A stretch of DNA of 64,000 nt. Origin: Tritrichomonas musculus. Lineage: Eukaryota; Parabasalia; Tritrichomonadida; Tritrichomonadidae. The stretch is from assembly GCA_039105265.1 (NCBI GenBank), contig JAPFFF010000009.1, forward strand, positions 3,968,001 to 4,032,000, read 5' to 3'. The notes below the pieces were generated by a model, which was given only the letters and a program-made list of their open reading frames with translations, was not told where the DNA came from and searched no databases. Position numbers and translations under genes: made by a program. Each line of letters starts with the position of its first letter. Positions within the stretch are counted from its first letter, which is position 1. Below, in pieces: positions 30,016-42,000 of the stretch.

Positions 30016-33000
30016 ATGAAAAACAAAGCCGAAGAAACAGAACAAAAAGACTCTCTACCCAAAATATCATTTAGCATACAAACTCGCGATCTTTCCGACA
30101 CAATTTCAGAAACATATGTTAAATCTTTAATTGGACTACCAGATTATATTTACGAGAGAAATTATTCTAAAGAGAGTAAACTCCAAAAGATCGGACACGA
30201 ATCTTTTCAGAATCGAAATTTATATTCAATAACATTCCCACCGAGTTTAACAACCATTTTACCTAAAGCAATGGATAAACTTAGATATTTATTTCAGATT
30301 ACGTTTCTTAAAAGCGACATCAATGAAAATTTTCTCGAAGATATTGGCGATTCAGCATTACGAAACACAGATATAGATTTGATCGATATTCCAGAAAATA
30401 TCAGAAAAATAGGAAAATATTGCTTTCCGAAAACTTTAAAACAAATCAATTTTGAGAATGGAGCACCGCATTTGACTTACATAGGCAATAATGCTTTTAA
30501 TAATACACAACTCGAAACAATTCAAATTCCTTTAAATATTACTCCTTTTTGCCAAGCCAAAAATATTTTTTCACAATGCAAATTGTTAAAAAAAATTATT
30601 TTTGATAGCTATATCAACAAAAATGATCCACCTGCCATTGATTACGAAGACAATAAAGAAATAGAAAAAAGAGTACTATTAAAAAGATTAGAATATGAAG
30701 ATCGATTAAATATAGCGCAAGATACAGATATTAACATAAAGATAACCGATTTAGAGGCAGAAATTGGTGATCCATATTTTGATAGCAAAGCCCCCTTAGA
30801 TTTTGCACAATATATGATGCTCAGCCAAACAAATCTGACTAACCTCGAAGTTTTTATTTCAAATTTAAATAAGTTTTACTTTTATAATACTCCAAATTTG
30901 ATAACCATTACAATACCAGCCAAAAAAGATGGCAGATACATCAAACAGAAGGGATGTTTATATACAAAAGATAAGAGAAAATTGATTGTTGCAGAAAGAA
31001 ACATTAAAAATGTAACGATCCTTGCAAATTGTCAAGTTATAACCAATTATGCACTCAATATCCAGACTTTAGAAAAAGTTTCTTTTGAGAAGAACTCAGA
31101 ACTTCAAGAAATTTCCAGTTTTGCGTTTGCCGAATCAAATATCAAAAAATTAATTATTCCAGATTCAGTCAACTTCATCAGTCATGGCGCTTTTTATGGC
31201 TGTGTCAATCTAGAGTCGATCAACGTTCCAACCTCATTGAATGTTCTTGATATTGCCACTTTTTCCTATTCAAAACTAAAAGAAATAAAAATTCCAAAAA
31301 GTGTCACTATAATTGATTCCTACTGCTTTTACAAATGCTCGCAATTGAAGAGAGTTGAATTTGAAGAAGATTCAGGCTTGATTCTTATCGGCATTTATGC
31401 ATTTGCCAACACAAAAATTGAATCAATATCGATCCCAAAAACCGTTGAAAAAATCGGCGACTTTTGCTTCATTAACTGCCGCAAACTGAAGAAGGTTCAA
31501 TTTGATTCAGATTCCAATCTGACAGAAATTGGAAAAGAATGTTTCAGAGGAACAAAAATTGAATCAATTGAATTACCTCAGAAAATTGAAGAATTCGACT
31601 TTTTGAATACAAAAATAAAAAATGTCACTTTTTCAATTGATAGCACTTTTCAAGATCTTACTAACTTCGGTTCTTCGTTGATCACTTCAATTGTCATTCC
31701 TTCGAGCGTTACGATCATTTGTTTGAACGCATTCATTGACTGCTTCAACTTGAGTGAAGTCAAAGTGAATGACATTTCAAATTCAAAGCTCGAATTTATT
31801 TCACCAGGCTCATTTTATAACTGCAAGTCATTGACAACTTTTGAAGTGCCGAAAACGGTTAAATATTTTGGCCAAAACTGTTTTAGAAACTGCGCTAAAT
31901 ACAATGGTCAAATCGAGGTCAATAATGACACCAACATAACCGTCCAAATGAGTGCTTTTGAAAATTCAGGAGTAACCGTTTTTAATTCAAAAAGTCGAAA
32001 TATTAAGATTTGCCAGAATGCCTTCAGAAATTGTAAAGGTCTCTCTCAATTTTCAGCTGAGGCTGAAATTGAATGCATCCTTGAAAAATCCTCGTTTTTC
32101 AATTGTTCTTCTTTGACTGGTGTCAAGCTTCACTATGACACAAACAGAGTTGAACTTGGAGAGAGTTGCTTCATGAACACTGCAATCACAGAGATTGAAA
32201 TTCCAAGCAATTTGCAAATCATTCCCAAATTCTGCTTCAAAAACTGCAAGAATCTGAAAAAAGTGACAATTAATGAAGATTCACAAATCACACTCATCAG
32301 TAAAGAATCATTTTTGAAGTCAGGAGTTGAAACGATTCTGATCCCTTCAAAAACAGAAACAATTGAAACGGTTTCATTCAAAGATTGTAGTCAATTGAAA
32401 ACCGTCACTTTTTCAATGAAACTGAAAGAATGCACTCTCGAAGAGAAAGCATTCTACAACTCCGGAATCGAGTCATTAAATATCTTGAAAGGTATCAAGA
32501 AAATCAATGACTCATGCTTCCAAAAATGCTCAAATTTGAAAAAAGTGACATTTTCAAAAGATCTTTCATTTGACTCAATTGGAGACCAAGTTTTCCATTC
32601 AACAGGAATAGAAAGCATCATCATTCCTTCTTGCATTTCAAACATTTCAGAGTCAGCTTTTCGAAACTGTCAAAACCTCCAAACCGTCACTTTTCAAGGC
32701 AAAAATACGTTCGTTTCACAATATGCTTTCACTGGATGCACAAAGCTACAAAAGGTCAAATGTAAAAGCCCAATTACACTGGAAACCGCTCAAGATACTG
32801 AAATCTTCTCATCACCAAAAGTTTATTTGACACTTAATCAAGATCAAATCAACAAAATTATCATTCAGACATTCTTTACTAACTTGAAACCGTATTTCCA
32901 AGATTTCATACGCTTTGATTTCCAGCGGACACTTGCATTCAATATGAAATGGCGGTTTAATGAACTTTTTGACTGCTCTTCTTGCATTCATTTTGAAGAA

Positions 33001-36000
33001 CCTATCGCCGAACATTTGAAGTATCATATACTTGAAATTCAAGATGGCGGTTATTATAAAAACTGTATGAAAAAGTTGTGTTTTTGCGACTTTTCAACAA
33101 ATGAATTGAAAGTTGCAAAAGAAACCGAAGTTATTAAGTCAAATGCATTCAAAAATTCAAGACTGAAGAGAATTGAATTCGAAGAAGGCTGCCAACTTAA
33201 AACAATCAAGAACTTCGTCTTTGAATATCTTCAAATTGAGGAGATAACGATACCAGACACAGTCACTTCTATTGGCAATTCTGCGTTCAGCAACTGCTAT
33301 TCACTGAGGAAAGTGACAATCAAACCAACAAGTCAATTGACGACAATTGGCAGTCATGCATTTGAGAAAACCGCAATTGAAACAATTCTCTTCCCAGAAA
33401 CATTGACAACCGTGTCTGACTTTGCCTTTTATGAAACTTTTTATTTGCTTGAAATCGAGAACTATTCGAAGAAGGTCAATTTTGGTGAATTTTCTTTCTA
33501 TCGTTCATCAATTGCAAATATTAACTTCCCTGATACTTGCGTCTTCTCATATTCATCATTCAAAGAATGCTTGAATCTGAGAGAATTGTCCTTTGTTGGC
33601 AAAGACCAAGATGTTCTTATTGATGAAGAATCATTTGCATTCAGCGGATTGGAAGAGCTTAAAATAAAGTGTAAAGCAACGATTAATGCGAATGCTTTCA
33701 TGAGTTGCATGTATCTAAAGAAGATCACATTAAATGGACCAAATATTGAATTTCATAAAAGTTCATTTATTAATACAAACGTTGAAGTTTGCGTGATCAA
33801 TTTGAATTATCAAATTTATCCAGACATTAAAGATATTATTGCAACTAGCATTGAAAAGTGCTCAATTAAGTGTAATTGTGATAAAGAAGACACTGAATAT
33901 TCTTTCCTTGTTAATCATAAATGCATATCTACTAATAATACATTAATTTATGCTGACATGATTGATAACTTTTCATTAACAAAAGAAGGCGGAAATAATG
34001 ACAAAACTAAGAAGAATGAAATTCTTCAAATTCCAAGTAGTGTCAAAAAATTGGACTTCCCCATAATGACTCATATTAAGAAGATCATTTTCCCTTCAAA
34101 TTGCTCTCTTGAAGATCTCGGTGCTCCTGGATTCTTCTCATATTATAGTCTGACTGAAATAACAATTCCGAAATTGGTTAAAGTTATTCCAGACGGTTTA
34201 TTTGAAAATTGCCATTTTTTGAAGGTTCTTCAATTTGAAGAAGGATCATTATTGGAAGAAATAGGAAGTTACAGCTTCTCCAAAACTAAGATTGTTAAAG
34301 CTTATCTTCCTAATTCAGTTCAAGTTATTCATAAAGGCGCATTTTCAGACAATCCTTGCTTGACTGAAGTTACATTTGAAGGAGAAACAATTGAAGATGA
34401 AGCATTTGAAAGCACAGGATTAACATCCTTTACTTTATCAAATAATACTGTAACTATTGGTTCAAATGCATTTGCTTATTGTCATTCATTAACAACATTT
34501 AACGTTGACATTGATAATTCTAAATTGGCAAGTATTGGATCAGAAGCATTTTTGGATACATCAATAACAATGATTAATATTCCACCACAAATCAAAGCTA
34601 TTGAACCATTGGTTTTTGCATCTTGTCAATCATTGAAGGAAGTTAATATTTCACTTAATTCTAGTATTGAAAAAGTCGACACAACATCATTTAGTACAAC
34701 TCCTTCTTTAACTAAATTAACAATGTCAAGAACTATCTTGAATTTATTTGAATATATCTTGGATCCTGATCCTTCTTTTCTTTCAGTCTTGGATTCTAGC
34801 TCACAAAACTTTGTTGTGATCGATGATAAAAAAGATCAAAAAGTTTCGTTGATATTAAACTTTTCTGAAGAAAACACAATTAATTCTTATACAAATAACT
34901 GTTATGTTATAAATCATGAATTAGTTTATGCCAATTTAATTGACAATCATCTTCTCTATGAAAAACCAACAGATGAAAATAATGAAAATATTGAAAACAA
35001 AGATAATCTTAAATCAAATGAAATTTTGAAAGTACCAATTAATGTTAAAAAGCTGAATTTCCCACCAATGACTCACGTCCGGAGAGTTCTTTGGTCAACA
35101 GATGGAATTGTTGAAGATTTTGGCTCTCCTGGCTTATTCCAATATTACAACTTGACCCAATTCACAATTCCAAAGTCAGTTAAAGTGATTCCACCTTATT
35201 CATTCAAAGACTGCCATTTCTTATCGATCCTTATGTTTGAAGATGAATCGGCATTAGAAGAAATTGGTGAATATAGCTTTGCAAACACTCGAATTAAGAA
35301 AGTTCGATTTCCAGATTCAGTTAAAGTTATTCATAAGTTAGCATTCTTCAATAATCTCAATTTGAAAGAGGTTATTTTCAAAGGAGAAACAATTGAAGAT
35401 GAAGCATTTGCACAGACAGGAATCACATTATTTAGACTTTCGAATAATGTCAAAACTATTGGATCAGGAGCCTTTAGAGATTGTCATTCATTATTATCAT
35501 TTACAATTGATATTGACAACTCTAAACTTTCAGAAATTGGCAGTTATGCATTTTCTGAAACATCGATTAAATTATTTAATATTCCACAAAATGTTAAAGT
35601 AATTCAACCATTCACTTTTTCAGGCTGTAAAAAATTACGAAATGTTAATATTTCAGCTAAATCAAAATTAGAAATAATTGATAAGTATTCTTTTGCTGGT
35701 AACTTGTCATTATTATATATAAATATTCCAAAAACAATTAAAAAATTATCATATAAAGCTTTCATTAATACACCTTCATTACAATCAATAATGGATGAAT
35801 CAAACGATGATTTTTGCGTATTTGAAGATAATTCAATCTACGCAAAAGATAAATCTTTAGTTTTTGTTCCTAGAAACTTGAAACAATACAAATTAATTCC
35901 AAACTGTTTGGTTATTCATAGTGGCAGTTTTTGTGGACCAAATCTTGAAAAAGTTTCATTTTCTGATAATTCATTAATTTGCATTGAAAAGTGTGGATTT

Positions 36001-39000
36001 GCTCATTCAACAGGACTCAAATCAATCACAATTCCAAGCTCTGTTCAATATATTGGAAGCGAATGTTTCATTGACTGTAGAAATCTTGATATTGTTGACT
36101 TCGAACCAGGAAGCAAATTCAAGAATATTCCTAAATATTGCTTTGCTTATTCTGGATTAAAAACAATTTGTCTTCCAGCTTCAATTGAAGTCATCAATCA
36201 TTCGAGCTTTTCATTTTGTAACAATTTGAAAACAGTCAATTTGGAAGCAACAAATACCAAATTCATTGGTGAGTTTGCATTTTCTGAAACGAGCATTAAT
36301 GACATGAAATTACCACCATCAATTGAATTCATTGGTAATTGTGCATTCCGTGGAAATGAGTCATTTAAATCAATTGATTTAACAAACATTAAGAAGTTTG
36401 AGAAGTCTGTCGATATTCGACAAATTTACAGAAAATCAAGGAAAGATTTAATTAAATCGAAGAAAGAAACATTGAAATTAATTAATAATTATTCTGAACA
36501 ACCAACAATTGAATTTGACACAATGCAAATCAATGCAAATTATAATATTAATAATAATGAAAATAAGAGTCCAAGAAGATATTACGGAACAAATTCAAAA
36601 ATACCTGTTCAAAAGGCTTCTTATGCAATGTTAAAGAAACTTCCCGGAATAATCAAACCAGATCCAAATAACAATGCAAAAGTATCAAAGATTTCATCAC
36701 CAACGAAACTTGCAAAATTGCCACCAATTGCACCTCCACAAAATCAATCAAATGATCCTTCTCCACGAAGGAACAAACAAAGCACAAAAGCTACCAATAA
36801 TGAAGAACAAAAGACAAATGATATTGAAATTAAACAAAGTGAAAAATGCTTCATTCATGAAAATGCATTTATTCAATCATGTGTGAAGACATTCAAGTTT
36901 AATTTAGAAAATGTTGAATGGCTTGATTTCTTAGAAAATTGCAGCCAAATTGAAAGATTTTATCCAAATACAAATATTTTAATTCGTCTTGAAAAAACAG
37001 GAAAAGAAAACAAACATTCTAAATTATTAGATGGCTCAATGTTTACTATAACTAAATATAAATGTCGTAATCAAACATCAATTCCATGTTTGAATTATCA
37101 ATCATTGAATGAGTTGACAATTCCTAATCAAATAACGTCATTTAGACCTTACAATTTCACTTTTTGTGAGAAACTAACTGCTGTTACATTTGATGAAGGT
37201 ATTGACATTAAATCAATTCCTAAATATTGCTTTGCTTATTGCTTCTCATTGAAGGAAATATCAATTCCTATCAGAGTTGAATTGATTGATAAATTCGCCT
37301 TCTATTCATGTTCGAGTTTAGAAAAAGTTAATTTTTCAAAGAATAATAAATTGAAGGCTATTCAAGATGGCGCTTTTAGTAAATGTGAAAGATTAACCTC
37401 TTTTCATATTTCTAAAAGTGTCAAAGAGATTGGTAACTCTGCATTCATGGAATGCATAAGTTTATCTAAAGTTAGCTTTTCAGATAATTGTGTATTGAAT
37501 AGCATTAAAGAAAATTGCTTTAGCAAGTGCATTAAGTTGTCTACAATTACTCTTCCTAAAAATGTTGTAGATATTCCTGGCAATTGTTTCTCATTCTCTG
37601 GAATGAAGAGCATTAAAATGCCAGCCAATCTAAAAACAATTGGTAAAAGAGCATTTTATTCATGTGGCAATTTGAATGCAGTCATTTTCAATGACAAAAT
37701 CACTGAAATTGGAGAATTCGCATTTGCTAAAGATGCATCATTAGTAAGTATTGATCTTCCTAATTCATTATCGAAGATTAAATCATGTGCATTCATGGAT
37801 TGTTATAATCTTCAAAAAGTGAACACTACAGAGAAGACAAAACTTGTTGTCATTCAAGACGGATCATTTGAAAACACACAAATTGAAGAACTTAGAATTT
37901 CTTCAAATGCAACAGAAATCTTCTCACCACGAAATATTCCTAAATTAAATAAAATTAAATTCACTCAAAACTCACCAAAACACTTCATCAAAATGAAAGA
38001 TGGAAGCATTTATAAAAAGAATAATGATGCTAAACTTGATGAAAATGAAATTGTTAATATTGATGAAATTGAAAAATCATTTGTTGAATCATTAACTTCT
38101 AAAAATAATGAACAAAAATATAATTATTCAAAAATGGCAAACAAAATCCTATTCCAAAGAAATCGGTCAAAGTATTCACCCGATAAAATTTCAAAGCATC
38201 CTGTTCTCAGTCTTGTTTTCTATCCGAAGAATTCAGAAATAATTGAAATTCATCAAGATTGCTTCTCAATTGGCGATTCAGTTCTTGATGGAATGAATAA
38301 CTTAAGCGTCATTGAGTACAAGAAAGGAGTCACTAATTCAGTAATGAACTTCCCTAATTATAATCATCTTTATACAGGCATTCAAAACAATTTAACTGAA
38401 ATCAAAATCAACGGAGAATTTTGTAATCTTGAACCAAAAGTTTTTTCATATTTCAGATCACTTGAAATATTCGAAGTTAGTGATCAAACTAAATTGGCAC
38501 TCATTCCAAAAGAAGCATTCATTGGCTGTTCAAATCTTTGTGAAGTTTATATTCCATCAACATGCTATTCAATTGAAGAAGGTGCATTCAAAGATTGCGT
38601 TCGTCTTAGAGTGTTTGAAATAGTGAAAGTTAAAACGAAAGGAAATAAAACAAAACCGTCAAATTCACTTAAATTGATTAACAAAGAAGCATTCTACAAT
38701 TGCTCTTCACTTGAAAGTTTTTCAATTCCTTCATCAGTCGCTAAAATTGGCAAATGCGCCTTCATGAACTGCCTGTCCTTGAAAGATGTTCATTTTGAAC
38801 AGTCCAAAGAAGAATCATTGGAAGCTATACAACAAGGCGCATTCAAAAATTGCAAGTCACTTGAATCTTTCTCTCTACCAAGCTCAGTTGTCCACCTCGG
38901 ACCATCAGCATTTATGAACTGCTTCAAATTGAAGACATTTGAATACAACGGAAGCCAATTAGAGGATATTCAATGTAGAACATTTGCAAACTGCGCATCA

Positions 39001-42000
39001 TTGGAAAGAATTGAAATCCATGGTCTAAAGTTCACTATTGAAGAACAACCAGACCAAAGCAAACAAGTAAAAGATAAGAAAAAGCAAGCAGAAAATAAAG
39101 AAGAAAAGAAAGAACAAACTGAAAATGACCAAGAAAAGAAAGAGCAAGCTGAAAACGATCAAGAAAAGAAAGAGCAAGTTGAAAATGATGAAGATAAGAA
39201 AGATCAAACAGAAAATGAAGGTCTCAATAAGGTTTGCAGTGATGCCTGCAACACCCTATTGACGGATGAAAACAAGAAAGAACAAACAGAAAATGATCAA
39301 GGCAAGAAGGAGCAAGCTGAAAACGAAGAAGATAAGACAGGACAAACAGAAAATGATCAAGACAGGAAAGAACAAGCAGATGAAGAAGAGAAGCCTAAGA
39401 AAAAATCTTTTAACCATCAATTTCAAATCGGTGATGAAGCATTCATGAACTGCACTTCATTGAAGGAGATAATCATTGAAGACCAATCGAAGAACGTCAC
39501 CACAATCAAGTACAACGACAATGGAGTTCCACTTTTCGTATATCCACCATCCATTTATCGCAACGACAAGTATATATATAAGCAAGTAATCCACAAGAAA
39601 GCCTTTTACAACTGCACCTCGTTAACATATGCTCGCTTCTTCCTCGGCAATCTTCAGCGCTTTTGTTCGAGTGCCTTTGAGAACTGTTTTTCATTGAAGA
39701 CGATGGAAATCAATTCCCAATTTTGGAGGTTTTTGTTGACGGAAGCAGTTGATGCGACATCGTTCATTGGCACACCTTCTGACTTCCAAGTTCAACAATT
39801 CAACAAGAACAAGCTAGTTCAATTACAATTTGATGTAACAAGGCATCCTGTTCATGTTCGTGGCCAACGACATTTCCCACAATATTTGTCATCACTTGAC
39901 AAAACGATGCCAAACTTTGTTGATTTTCCAGTGAAACTTCTGGCTGTTTCAAACACGATTGAACAACCACAAAAACAAGTAATCAGTCAACCAAAACCGA
40001 AACAGCCTCAACAACAACCCCAGCCACAAACACAGAAAGAAAATAAGCTTTCACAATCATTGGATAAAACATTCTTTAACTCTTTGGAGCCGATTAGAGA
40101 ATACTTGATCAACAACAACATTCATTTGATCCTTCAAAGAACAAAGAATGAAAAAGTTACTGACTTTTGTCTTTATGGAACTAAATATAAGGACAATAGT
40201 ATCAATTGGGACAACTTTGAAGCAAATTCGCTCTTAAAGAGTCAGCCAATGAGTAACATTTCTCAACTGACTCAATATTTGCATTCTTACACATTTCCTT
40301 CATTCTATGAATTGACTCAAATTGTTTTTGATGATGATTTACAAATCACATCTATTCCTAAATTATGTTTTGCTTACACTGCTTTGAAAGAGATCACCAT
40401 TCCATCCTCTGTTGAAAAGATTGGCAAGTATGCATTTTTATCATGTTCAAACCTAGAAAAAGTGTCTTTTTCAGAGAATAGTAAATTGATGATAATTAAA
40501 GATAGTGCATTTAGTAAATGTCCAAAATTAGAATCAATTCAACTCCCTGACGAAGTTGAAATTATTCAAGATAATTGCTTCTCATATACTGGATTAAAGA
40601 GTATTGTAATACCAAGTCATATTGACACAATAAGCCCAAGAACATTTTATTGTTGCAATCAATTAAAGAAAGTTGTTTTGAGTGACAATATCTATGAAAT
40701 TGGTGAATTTGCATTTGCTCGAAACAACATGTTAAAGAGAATTGATCTTCCTAATTCAGTGGAACAAATTAAATCATGTGCATTCATGGATTGTTATAAT
40801 CTTAAGAAAGTGAACACAACAGAGAAGACAAGACTTATTATCATTGAAGAAGGATCATTTGAAAACACACAAATTGAAGAACTTAGAATTAATTCAGATG
40901 CAACAGAACTTTTCTCACCACGAAATGTTCCCAAACTAAATAAAATAATCTTTTCAAAAGGACCACCAACATATTTCATTCAAATGAAAGATGGAAGCAT
41001 TTATGAGAGAACAATAAAACTTGATTATTTATATGACTCTGAATTGGATGGAACTGAAGTTATTAAAGCAATAAGAAATGACTTTGATAAGTCGAATTAT
41101 TATTACTCTGCATTTTATCATGATAGAAAATCATTGAAGAACAATGACTATGTTAAAGAATACACACAAGCAGCTAAAGAAATGTTATTCCAAAGAAATC
41201 GTTCAAGATTTTCACCTGAAGAATGGGACGATCATCCAATATTGAAACTTATTTTTGTTCCAAAAGGATTAAAGATGATTCAAATCCATCAAGATTGCTT
41301 CTCAATTGGTGATTCAGTTCTTGATGGAATGAAGTATTTAAGTATAATTGAATATAAGAAAGGAATCACTAATTCAGTAATGAACTTCCCGAATTATAAT
41401 CATCTTTACACAGGCATTCAAAACAAAATAACAGAGATCAAAATCAACGGAGAATTTTGTAATCTTGAACCAAAAGTTTTTTCATATTTCAAATCACTTG
41501 AACATTTTGAAGTTAGTAAACAAACAGATCTTCCTTTCATTCCAAAAGAAGCATTCATTGGCTGTTCAAATCTTCGTGAAGTTTATCTTCCATCATCATG
41601 TTATTCAATTGAAGAAGGAGCATTCAAAGATTGTGTTAAACTTAAAGTTTTTGAAATAAGATCAGAGAAAATAATTTCAAGTTTGTCTGATCTTAGTATC
41701 AAAAATTATACACATTCAACAAAATTACTTGAATTCATTCGAAAAGAAGCATTTTGCAATTGTTCACTTCTTGAATCAATCAAGATTCCTTCAGGAATTT
41801 ATGCTATCTGCGAAGGTGCATTTATGAATTGCACCAATTTGAAGGAAGTTGTTTTTGAACCATCATCGAAAGATGAAGAAGATGAAAATCAAGATACATT
41901 AGAAATCATTGAGAAAAACGCATTCAAAAATTGTAAGTCTCTTCAGTTATTCATTCTTCCTTCCTCTTGTTCATACATCGGTTCAGCAGCATTCATGAAT

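Noticed and set aside
39025..39207. Antisense Leu/Phe-rich frame opposite the giant LRR gene
   Set aside because: It is the complement of the Lys/Glu-rich linker and only looks like a membrane protein.
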